This document shows positions 1 to 10,300 of a stretch of DNA of 64,000 nt, piece by piece. The notes below the pieces were generated by a model, which was not told where the DNA came from, did no database searches, and saw only the letters and a list, made by a program, of their open reading frames with translations. The first letter of the stretch is position 1, and every line of letters starts with the position of its first letter. Origin of the DNA: Patella vulgata (taxonomy: Eukaryota > Mollusca > Gastropoda > Patellidae); the NCBI RefSeq assembly GCF_932274485.2, contig NC_065879.2:40108436-40172435 (forward strand), written 5' to 3'. The translations under genes and the position numbers were made by a program.

Positions 1-860
1 TATAATTGTGAGTTGACAACCTATTGGGCAAAAGACATAGAAATAATTACGTTTTGACTTTCTTAGAAAATTTGCAATTTCCGCTTTAAAAGGTTGTAAT
101 ACCCAGGTTGTGGGCCATCCAGCGGTTCGAATTTTCATCCAGTTTTGATATATCCCTAAGGTCTGGGTTCCTTTCGATATTGGCACGTATTGGACCGTAA
201 CTTTCTAGATTATAACCACTGATTGTACGAAATATCACGTTTTTTTAGCTTGTGGACCATTTTCAAAACCGATCGAATATATCACCGTTACATCATAATT
301 ATGGTTGAGTTTGAATATCCTAAAAATCGGACCGAAACTTACAGTCAAATGGTTCCTTCGCTTTACGCAAATAGTATAAAAACATGTAATGTCAAGAGGT
401 TAGACTTTTTATCCGATTTAGATGAACTTAAAACGAGTATCACTAGGTCTTGGATGAGTTCAATTTTGGTGCGCATTGGCCCCTTGCCTTTTACGCAAAA
501 TGTGAACTATGATTGAATGAAGTTTGTGGATTTTCCTGATAGGCCGTGGTGGGAAATTTCTAGCTAGCTCGCTTCTGTTTTTCCGTGGCAGTAAGTTTCA
601 GGTTAAAAAAAGGTATATGATCTAATTCTTCTAATATTACTTGCATTGCCACACAACTTTTCTGTTATCCATTCATTGACGTTCGACAGAAAACGCAAAA
701 TAAATACGGGCTTACTTATCAATGTGCGATGGTATTTGAATTTCGCGGTGATTAAAGTTTTAACAGATCACGTGACAAAGCTCGCCAATCAGACACACAC
801 GACGAAAGGTTCAACAGGTCGTCTAGAGTGAAAAGTCACCGCTCTGTTTACGTTTTGATA
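1..860. other. Intergenic sequence without a recognised gene
   Basis: No conserved motif, splice pair or repeat shared with the rest of the window was found here. A 97-codon open stretch at 223-516 has no recognisable domain and low-complexity AT-rich composition, so it is treated as chance. Confidence 0.4.
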
Positions 861-865
861 GTAAT

Positions 866-1081
866 ATGGCGGAAGGATAGCTAAAACTGCATACTTTGTG
901 TAGATTTTGTTAAAAACACTGAGCTAAAACCGTTCACTGCGACAAGCTGGGAAAAATTTAAGGTATGTGCTAACCAGTGGATCAAATTAGATGGAAATGG
1001 CAGCCTTGTGCCGGAGACAAATGCTGATTTGTTTGACAAAGAACTCCAGGAATGTGCAGACAAGACTCGTCCCAATTGGGT
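866..1081 (+). pseudogene. Degraded protein-coding fragment, probably from a transposable element
   Basis: From about 917 one frame reads LKPFTATSWEKFKV, then a Cys, a Trp, an acidic stretch and a second Cys in ELQECADKTRPNW before a stop. Upstream of this, after an ATG at 866 in the context ATATGGCGGAAGG, a Cys-x-x-Cys word (LCRFC) appears in another frame, with stops between. The pattern of a short Cys-rich start followed by a Trp- and Lys-rich helix resembles the N-terminal part of some DNA-transposon proteins, but I cannot name the family. A SINE tail follows directly at 1108. The fragment is short and disrupted. Confidence 0.25.
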
Positions 1082-1107
1082 ATACTAATACAGACTTCTC
1101 ACATTCC

Positions 1108-1256
1108 ACGTTACCAACGTAAAGTAGACCATAGTGCTGTGCCCGGGCAAAATTTTCCTCATATCACACTGTATGGCGTATGCCTGTCTTCATTAGCCAA
1201 GTACACGTATAGGAGCAGAGACGTTAAACCCCATTTCATTTCTAATTCATTTTACT
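1108..1256 (+). repeat. SINE family B, 3' part only
   Basis: The stretch matches the 3' halves of the copies at 7060-7172, 38080-38222 and 43760-43900: 'ccatagtgctg', 'tgtatggcgtatgcctgtct', 'cattagccaagt', then the tail GACGTTAAACCCCATTTCAT. The tRNA-like head is absent, so this is a 5'-truncated copy. Confidence 0.75.
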
Positions 1257-1954
1257 GGAACCATTTTATTTAGATAACTGTTTGTTTTTCTCTTATATAT
1301 ACTTTTACTTATTGTTATATATCTCTTAATTTTGTACAATGTATACGGGCACAAGACCTGATCTGTGTGTAAATACATGTATTCCGTGAATATAACAACC
1401 CGAATAGCGCATTAGAAACCGTTCTCCAGTATTAACATACTTTATATATTTTTGGGGCTAAATCACAGCCTATAGATCTTGAATGAGAGAATAAGCCCTA
1501 TTGATTTTACCTTTTCCCCGTACATTTCTTGTAAAACGTGGGCATACTTTGCATGGCAAAGAGTGTGAGAAAAACTCTATCCCGTCGTTTTTTTTAATTA
1601 CCTAAACTGTTATATCCCGCCGGGCCTGAATTAAAGATATTCTATTAGTCTGTTTGATATGGCACGAACCAGCGCCACCTATAACTTTTGGATACCGTTG
1701 ACATTTTGATTTTGTTTTCACCATTAGATGTTAAATAGCTGTAATCAATTTGGGTACATTTTAGGTTAGATTACATGGAAAAATAGATATTTTCCTAAAA
1801 TGCAAATGGCAGAATGTAATATTGAAACAATTACATAGCCACAACACTGTAATATGACAAAATGTGTGTATTGCATACACATACATCAGTGATATCAACA
1901 GCCAAGTCAACGCGCCACGCTTTCAAATAGTGCAATATACACTCATCTATAAAA

Positions 1955-2650
1955 TATACTGTTCAAAAAAATTAGGGGATATCCAGAAACAATACAAAAC
2001 TGCAGAAATGCACTGCTGTTTTTATTAGAGGTAACCAGTGTATGTTAATAAGAGGCCTACACATGAACATAAACAGTTCATATGGGCGGCTTATCTGACG
2101 GCCCAATTTCACTCGCAAAGAATCAAAAGTGAAAATGGACGTTTTTGATTTTTGTCTTAATAATGAATAATTGCTCCATCAATCCTCAGACATTCAGCAA
2201 TTCGTCGTGGCATGCTCCTAATCAACCGTCCAATCACGATTTGGGGCAATCTGACCAACTCCTCTTGCAGTACCACGGCCAATTCTTGCAGTGTTGTCGG
2301 TTGACGTCGACGAACACGTCTCCCGATCAAATTAAACGTAACACATTTAAGCAAAGATACGCTAAACAGTAAATCTTATGCAAGAAAAGATAGGAAAGCA
2401 AACATGGATAGATAAACCAGCACGCGGCAGTTTTCATCAACCCTTCCTTGAAGTGTCAAATTTGACAACGAACCCCTCCCACGTGTATGGCGCTATTGCG
2501 TGTCGCACATGCAGCTCAGTGGTTCTGTTGGGGCGATAAGTTCTTCATCTGTGAACATACTCCCAAAGCATGTCAAGTGCCCATGACTATTTATCATATC
2601 ACAACATGCATAGGTATTTGCATTTCAATATCCCCTACTTAAAGGGTATA
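1955..2650 (-). mobile_element. Tc1-like element, internal-deletion derivative
   Basis: A 692-bp element (1957-2648) flanked by TA on both sides. Its ends are diverged inverted repeats: TACTGTTCAAAAAAATTAGG on the left, and on the right a truncated version ending in 'atatcccctactt'. It belongs to the same family as the longer copy at 11092-12386. The 5' leader and the last ~60 transposase codons survive, while the whole central DDE region is missing. At the junction, leader sequence 'acgtttaattt' runs straight into 'gatcgggagacg' of the 3' coding part. The remaining reading frame (2354-2157) keeps PTTLQELAVVLQEE and [14 protein letters not shown], the usual Tc1 C-terminal helix. It cannot encode a transposase and would only move in trans. 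Confidence 0.88.
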
Positions 2651-2725
2651 TTAAAAATCACCAGACACTGAGTATAACGAGAAATAAACAGACAAATGGA
2701 AGATTTTAAATCCCTTTAATTTTAT

Positions 2726-4182
2726 CTATCCAATTGGACAACATATTTGAATTACAACGGGTCTAAAGGTAGGAGGTCTCGGGTTCATTTGGTCTACCAA
2801 ACCTAACAAATAATGCAGTAAGTCATGTAACTCACTTGGTGATAGTTTGTTTATGTCTATTCCATAATGTGCTATAAGATCTTCTATAATCTTGTCTGGA
2901 GGTCCGAGAGACCCATAGTGTTCCATACTATTGGGATGCCCATTATCAGCCACATTCATGTTGGGTTCTAGTAGGCGTATGTGGAAACGGTTTGCAATTA
3001 AATGTAATTTATATGTAATTGCATTTACTAAGTCTGCAATAGTACCGAGTGGCATTGTTTGCACTCTCTTTATAATAGAACGGTATGATGAAACTACATC
3101 TGGTGGCCGTTTATGAATTACTGGAAAGCCATTTTCTGGTGGTGACCTGTGATGTCCACCGGCGTGCTTGAATCTGTCAGGTAAAAAGTAGCGAAAGGCT
3201 ATTGGAGATTTTAAATGATTTCTGTTTCGAACATCCCTTTCTGGTAGAAAAGCGCCGTCTTTTATGTTTGGTGGGAGTAACTTCCAATACTCCGATTCTG
3301 AAAATTAGCATATACATGTATGAAAATATTTTAATACATTCTATTGTGCTTTGTCATTTGAAAAAGAGAGTAGATGTAAAGACATTTGTACGCCAAAATT
3401 GTTGACTATTGGAAGTTCCCAAATGAATGAGAGAAGTGATATCAGGTGTTATTGAAAGGGTATAGCTGTCACTGTTTAGAGCTATATTGAACAACAGTTT
3501 GTTTAAATACGAAGCAGTGGCGAGCTGGAAGGGTTCCGAGTGGGCGAGGGTCCCGAGAATTCATTTTAATTGAGTGTCCAATTGGGGCATTGAACTTACT
3601 ATGTATGATTTATTTCTAATTTGAATAAAAGTTTATTTTATCCTTTTTTACATAATAAAATGTCTCTGTTTCTCACATTTATGAGTACTTAAATGTCCTA
3701 TACTCAAGGCCATACAATCAAGGTGTTTCTCGGGACATCACCAGACTTCTACACGGTACTGATATGAAGTAAAATGAATTCTTGATAGATAATATCTATA
3801 TTAAATATGCAGTGTCACATGTTCATAAACGGTAAGCATAGCTTGACAAGTACACTACGCCTGTCACTGCCTTCCTGACAATTTAATGACTCAAAATGTT
3901 TCAGGACATTCGCATGAAATTATCCATTTTTTTACAATCTATTTCGGGTTGTGATATTAAAATGCCCTTGCTTTCAGTCGCTAGTATCGACTTTGGCTTT
4001 ACCGCCTATTTTGCCTTCAAACAACGCCGATGAAATTCATTTATGTTAAAACACATAAAACTAATGTCAGACAGAAAGCAGAGGTGTTATGACCATTAAG
4101 CATTACCTCGTATTTTGTTCAAATTAACTCCATCTAAAATATTTATAAGACACAATAACAGAAATCCGACAATTCTGTACAT
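2726..4182 (-). CDS. Small secreted protein gene, copy 1 (two exons)
   Basis: Predicted 215-residue secreted protein. Exon 1 (4182-4107) encodes a 25-residue signal-peptide segment beginning MYRIVGFLLLCLI. It ends one base into a codon at the donor G|GTAATG. Exon 2 (3297-2726) starts after 'ttttcag', completes a Glu codon in phase 1 and runs 189 codons to a TAG. The intron is about 0.8 kb. The mature part is rich in His and Pro (GGHHRSPPE, HKRPP), has a conserved helical stretch (ITYKLHL), a GIDINKLSPSELHDLLHYL block and a C-terminal CCPIG. Two basic pairs (HKRPP, IIKRVQ) are possible cleavage sites. A paralogue with the same exon structure lies at 13680-7305. The GID-LSP-ELHDLL block faintly recalls a segment of the IA-2/PTPRN ectodomain, but no phosphatase domain exists. 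Function is unknown: a secreted peptide precursor, granule or matrix protein are all possible. Gene structure is well supported; identity is not. Confidence 0.82.
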
Positions 4183-4340
4183 CTTTACGGTAAGGTATCC
4201 ATCCTCTCACTGTAGATATATCAATGGTAGGTCTTACAACTTGTATTTTGTAAACTGCTGGATAGAAACACAAAACTGCGGTGGTCGTATAAAGATATCC
4301 AAAGGGTGTAGAAAAGGTTTATCAACATAACTTTGTTTGT
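4183..4340 (-). promoter_or_regulatory. 5' leader and proximal upstream region of copy 1, conserved with copy 2
   Basis: The sequence just upstream of the start codon matches that upstream of the paralogue (13681-13850). Shared words are 'ctttacggtaaggtatccat', 'cttacaact.gtattttgtaaa', 'gatagaaacacaaaa', 'gggtgtagaaa' and 'tttatcaacat'. Conservation beyond the exon shows that the duplication carried the leader and probably the core promoter. No TATA box or initiator could be assigned with confidence. Confidence 0.5.
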
Positions 4341-5385
4341 TGACACGTGCACTTCATTGTACAGTCCTAAATAACGTATGTTTTATACAACCTAAAAAAA
4401 ACATCGATACTCGAATTTAATCGATTATATGAAGATTACATGGAGTACTAAATTTTACACCCCATAAACAAATATTTGCTTTCAAATACACATATTCCGT
4501 TACTTTTTTTAACATTTGATTTTTCTTAAATTCAATGGATAATGAAGGTTTATTTCAAATTCAAAATCAATCAACAAAAACCAGTCAGATTACAGCATAC
4601 TAATATGATATGCGCATATGGCATTGATGTTGAGGTTGGAAATTTATTGTATATTCGTTCGTTAGGCCCGAAGAGCCGGTCGGGCATTAAATGGAAAAAA
4701 TAATTTTGTCCAATTCGTCTAAAAAACTTTTTCCTGTTGAACATTATATGGGGGGGGGGGGGGTATTAGACCGCCCATTGAGCGATGATGATCATGTTGT
4801 ATGTGGCTGGTGGATTTAACGGGCCGCCACGCCATCACTAGAGTCTGGAATGGGCTGGTATAATAGACTTTCTGGGCCGGGTGTGCTAGGTGGGGGCCTG
4901 AATTCGGAATCCTGCAATGGGGATTCCGAATTTCATCCAAAAATTTAATCGGATTCACTCGACACTGTCGCCCGCAAATGTACTAATTATTAAGTCACCT
5001 GCACCCTGAGATATATTATTTGACAGGGGTTATAATGAGATATGCCACCAAATCGCATATTTGGGGTTCATTTTTCAAAATTTTCCAGGGGGAGAGCCCC
5101 CCCGGACCCACCGTCCGGGCTCCGTGGTCAGTAAAAGGGGTCGCTCCGACACGGGAGCCCGGGCCGGTTCCCGGCCCCAATCCGCCCCTGCTTCTCTGCA
5201 TCGATTGGGCTAATAAAGACTGTCGTTCATTAGAAGTAAAGTTAATACGTTTAAAAGACTCGATGAATGAAATGAGAATATGCAAGGGGTAGCGTTGGTG
5301 TTCAAACTTAGGTATTGTAATAATTTCAAACAAAATTATGCTATTTCAAACAATCAAATAAACATTAGTCTGAAGAACACTAAGA
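4341..5385. other. Intergenic: homopolymer G, GC-rich patch, no gene
   Basis: Contains a run of G at 4751-4763, an unidentified moderately GC-rich stretch (4780-4930) and a markedly GC-rich patch at 5085-5190 ('ccagggggagagcccccccg' and alternating G/C blocks). The patch allows open frames on both strands, but these are composition artefacts. The 'agggggagagccccc' palindromic word suggests a decayed mobile element; family not recognised. Confidence 0.4.
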
Positions 5386-5388
5386 AAA

Positions 5389-6256
5389 ATGGATAATAAT
5401 AGAAGAGTTGAGCTTCCAAAGTCAGAGGCACAGCCACTACGTTACGGTGTTCCTCAGGGCTCAGTTCTTGGATCAGTCTTATTTTCTTTGTACACGATTC
5501 CAGTCGAAGACATCATCACTCGCCATGATTTAGACTCAGTGATCTATGCAGTGGTAGTGCATCGCATGCAGACATAAAACCCACCCGCAAAGAGCTACAA
5601 AATTATGTGCATTATTTTTAAACTAATCCACCACATTGAATCTGCACCGCTCTATCAATGTAGCTTCACATCGTGTCAGAAGTGCTGAATCAGTTCGACT
5701 GTGCCACTCCACATTACAACCAAAGTCAACTAAGGCGTATGGTGATCCATCTTCAATAGAAGGCTTGATCTCGCTTTAACTCTGTGTATCTTATCAAGCC
5801 CTTCACGTAATACCCTGCATATTTCGGCACTAATTTCGATTGGCAAAAATGTCTACCTGTGATAATCGAGTTGAAAAGATCAAGGTTCGTTCAATGTCAA
5901 GGTTTCCGTGGAGGTCGCCATGTTAGATGTGAATGTGTTTGTGTCACAACCTCTGATCTGACGATATCATTCACGTGTCTGCGTTAAAGGGAGATAACGT
6001 AACTATAAGTTCGGGAATAGCAATGTCGTTGCTTCAGGAACATGATGGTGACCTTGCTTTTAATATCTATGCACTTATTTTATGGAATAGGCTGTCCGTT
6101 GATTTGAGGGCCATACAAATTTTTAATTCTTTTAAATCTTCACTTAAAACGCATCTTTTTAGGAGTCCAGCCATGAAACTATTCAATTGTTTTTTTCAGA
6201 CAACTATTATCATTATGTATAGCATTCGTTGTAAAATTAATTCGGGGAGATTTTGA
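5389..6256 (+). mobile_element. Decayed L2/CR1-type LINE fragment
   Basis: Around 5440-5560 a frame reads [14 protein letters not shown] followed by a degenerate YADD-box position (YAVV), which is reverse-transcriptase motifs 4 and 5. Near 6075-6160 another frame reads ALILWNRLSVDLRAIQIFN and SFKSSLKTHLF, typical of the very C-terminus of L2/CR1-clade ORF2 proteins. The 400 bases between have no long frame. An (ATT)n run at 6771-6790 could be the 3' microsatellite tail of the same insertion. The copy has lost its catalytic aspartates and is not functional. Confidence 0.75.
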
Positions 6257-6892
6257 TTTGACAGTTTTTACGTGTATTTGAAACAGGTTTCGAAGTGTTT
6301 TGGTTCTGTTATGCAAGATCTTTTTCGAGGTTCCAAAGTAAACGTTCGGTGCTAAAGATACATTTTAAATGTTCCTATTATTAATTAGAACAGGTTTCGC
6401 TTTAGTTTTTATATTTTACGCTGACATTTATTGCTTTAAATCATCTTCCTAGTGCTAAAACGGAAAATTTCACACTTTGACCTCAGGGGTCACAAAGAAC
6501 AGAGGTGAATTTAGCAAGTTTACATTTTTATTGAAAGGGGATTACTTTCGATCATTTTCAGTAACTTATTTTCATAATATAAGAATGGCTGCGCATTCAC
6601 TTTCAGTGCAAATTAACTCATTTGACCGTTGACCCCGAATATCTCGAAAACGCCCCAACGGCGGACTGATTACCACTCGGCATCGTATTATACGGGAAAT
6701 TTTACTATAGAAAAGTTGGGTTTGGTTTTGTGCCCATTTGATGGACGCCCCTCTGCACTTAGCCTCCAGACATTATTATTATTATTATTTTAAAGATTGC
6801 CCTAAAGAAATTATAAAGCAAAATTCGTGGATTCTTGTGTCAGTGGGATCAGCAGTGACTTCAATAGCCGTGTACTTTCAAATATATATTTT

Positions 6893-7172
6893 TTCGGCGT
6901 GGTTCCCTCTTGTCAGTGATGCAAGATGGCGGGCCTGACAAGGACAGCTGTCTAGTCGTTCGGATGGGGCGAACAACCGAGGTCCCGTGTACACATTGGC
7001 GTGCACGTAAAAGATCCCTTGACAGTTGGAATTTGATATAAAAGAGTAGGCCGTAGTGCCGCTGTCTGGGCAAAACTTCCCTCTTAGCACACTGTATGGC
7101 GTATGCCCGTCTCCATTAGCCCAGTTTGGAGCAGAACAGTTGGACGTTAAACCCCATTTCATTTCATTTCAC
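6893..7172 (+). repeat. SINE family B, 5'-truncated copy
   Basis: Begins inside the body at 'ttcggcgtggttccctcttg' and runs through 'gttcggatggggc', 'gaggtcccgtgtacacattg', 'gtatggcgtatgcccgtc' and 'cattagcccagt' to the tail GGACGTTAAACCCCATTTCA followed by a second CATTTC unit. It aligns along its length with 37970-38222 and 43670-43900. The tRNA-like head is missing. Confidence 0.82.
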
Positions 7173-7304
7173 TTTCAAATAGTATAGCAAAATAGTGTGT
7201 AGTGCATTTTCTTTTCCAGTACTGAATCGATGTAATCCATTTAGATTTTAAACTGCATCAGAAATATAACTAAATTTTATCGAAATAAACATGTTTAATT
7301 TTAT

Positions 7305-10300
7305 TCATCCAATAGGACAACATAATTGATTTACATTTGGTTTAAAGGTTGGAGGCCCTTTTTCCATTTGTTTTTTCAAATCTTTCAAATAATACAGTAA
7401 GTCGTGTAACTCTTTTGGTGATAATCTGGTTAAGTCTATTCCATGATGAGTTTTAAGATCTTGCATAATCTGGTCTGGATGTCCAAGCGGCCGATGATTT
7501 TCATTACCATAAGGATGGTCTTTAAATCCTTTATCTGTTTTCGAGATACCAATCAGCCCAGTATTCACATTCACGTGTTTGTCTCTTGGGTTAACACTGT
7601 TTCCTAGTAAATGTAATTTATATGTAACTGCAGTTATTAAGTCTATAATAGCACCAGGTGGTATTGTTTTCACTCTGTCTATAATAGAACTGTATGATGA
7701 TACTATACTTGGTGGCTGTTTATGGTTTATGGAAAAAACATCTTCCGGCGGTGGCCTGTGATGTCCACTAGGGCGCTTGAGACTATTTAAAAAATTGTAA
7801 CGGAAGTCAATTGGAGGTTTTATTTGATTTCTGTGTCCAGCAAATTCAGAGAGAATAACACCTGCATTTCTGTTGGGTGTTAAAAACTTTGCAGGTAACT
7901 TAGGAGCTTGCGGCTCTGAAAAAATGATAGTAATAATATTGGTTTATACGAAGATTTAATACTTTTTATTGAACTCTGTATTTTGAAAGAAGGGAACCAG
8001 AGGCGTATGCAGGATTTCCAAAAAGGGGGCCATTCTTTCGTGAAACGCCATCGGGTAACTAAAAGGACTAAAAATAAAAGTTATTGATCGCATCGGCTGA
8101 AATTTGGTGTGAGGTCATTTTTAGTCACCCTGAACAAACCCATGCCATTTCAAGTCTCTGCGACCATGGAAAATGACAGAGGTACATGTAAAACAATATT
8201 ATCAATATTATTATTATTACAGCATATTTATAGTGCGCCCTATCATATCACGTGTTCAGGGGCACTTTACAAAGTGACAATATAATCATAAAAAAAAAAA
8301 ATTGTAATAAAATCTTAAATCAATTCTATATTTAACATGTAATCAGTGTAAATTCTATGAAACAGGAGTTATGTGATCACATTTCTTAGTTAAAGTAACA
8401 AGTCTAGCGGCAGTATCTTGTACCTTTTGTAATTTTGATATTGAAAACACGAATTCTTTATCAATTTAAATCAACCTTGATGCTGCAGATATCCAATATT
8501 TAAGACAAAATAAACATTTTACTATTGGTACACGCATCGTGTACCATAATGCGTTTCATCGCCATTTGTAACAAATAAGGGACTCGAAGAACGAGGTTAG
8601 ACATATTCCACAAGTCATGTCAAACGGTGACGCCATATTATTATCTGGAGAGCATGCACAATAAATACTTTCGGTATCGGCTGGAATACCTAGACGCTAG
8701 AGATTGCCATTCGACTGACACTTCTGGCTTATTTCGCTGACATAGCTCATTTGAAATTAGAGTAAATCCGTTTATACATTCACATTATATTATTATATGC
8801 GCTGCCAATCGTGCCAATTTCTAGGTCCCAAATATTAGCGATTTGGCTCCTTTAAAGTTATCTAGTCGAGAATTGACTAGAGAATTAAGATGTGACTTTG
8901 TGGCCTCTACAGTTAAAACTTTACGTATTTTACCTATATGTCTGATATCAAAATATCACAGTTTCCAAATATTATTTACTTGGGCTCCCGTAAGTATAAA
9001 ACATCAAACATTGCGCCAATATTACGAGCAGAATAAGACGAAAAAATATTACCAATTACAAAGAAGGGTTATCTTATCATGTACAAATTTACTTAATTGA
9101 TGCCTTGAGCCTAATAACAAATAACACGTCTCAAGTAGATCAACGAAACCTGTGTTCCAGGGGATCTCTAATGACAATATAAATCCTTCTGAGTAGTCAA
9201 TTTGGAGGATTAACCCACTTCTGAGTAGGTCAAAGGTCGCATTGCCAAATCTGGTTTAAATGCAAATATCAGTACAAGCACAAAATAGGTATCAAAAGGT
9301 TCCTTGGGACCCCCTGGGGCAGTATGAATCCTTCTGGGTGGTAAATGTTGGGCGATTAACTGACTAAGTCAAATGTCGCCATTGGTTTGCCACGCCCAAT
9401 CCACTTAATTTCATATCTCAATACATGCCTTCGGTAAAAACACAACACGGGGTATCAAAGTGTTCCGGGAAATCCCTTGGGGCAGCATGAAGCCTTCAGA
9501 GTAGTCAATTTTGGGAATTAACCCACTTCTGGGTAGGTCAAAAGTCGTCATTGGTCGGCCACGCCCAATCCACTTTGAATACATATATCAGTACATACCT
9601 TCAGTACAAGCATAAAATGGGTATCAAACTGTTCCCTGTGACCCTGGGGCAATATGAATCCTTCTGGGTAGTAAATTATGGGGATTAGCCCACTTCTAAA
9701 TAGGTCAAAGGTCATCATTAGTTGACAGTTGTCAGTTTTAGAGATTAACTCCTTTGTGACTAGGTCAAAGGTTACCATGGGTTGGATCTACCAAGTTATA
9801 CACATTATTGTCGAGTACATAAAATATGTAGGTGTCAAACTGTTCCTTACTGGCCCCTGGAGAAATATAAATCCTGCATGACAGGCGTATAAATAACCAT
9901 TTGGCGATATTGTATAAATGCAAGTCCTTCTGGTGTACCAAGCTTATAGACGCTTCTATGTTCTATGAGCATAAAAGCTGAAACAAAGGTCTTGTACTGA
10001 GATTGGGTCCCCAAGTACAGAATTACAAAATGACAAAGAACCAAGGCTGGGATTTGGGAAATACCCTAGACATTAAATACGAAACCTGCCCAAAGTTGCT
10101 AATCCCCTGACAACTCAGAAGGATTCATATTTCCCGAGTGCCTATGGAACACCTGTATGTTGCATGAACTCCACCGTGTGCATAAAATCTGTATTGTGCA
10201 ACTTGACAGAGCCAACATTGTAACCGTTGACCTACTCAGTATGGGGTTACTCTCTAAAACAGACAACTCAGAAGAATTCATATTGTGTCAAAGAGAGTGA

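Noticed and set aside
223-516. 97-codon frame as a gene
   Set aside because: No domain, splice context or similarity to anything else in the window.
5016-5333. Open frames on both strands at the GC-rich patch
   Set aside because: Opposed long frames arise from lack of AT-rich stop codons; no domain on either strand.
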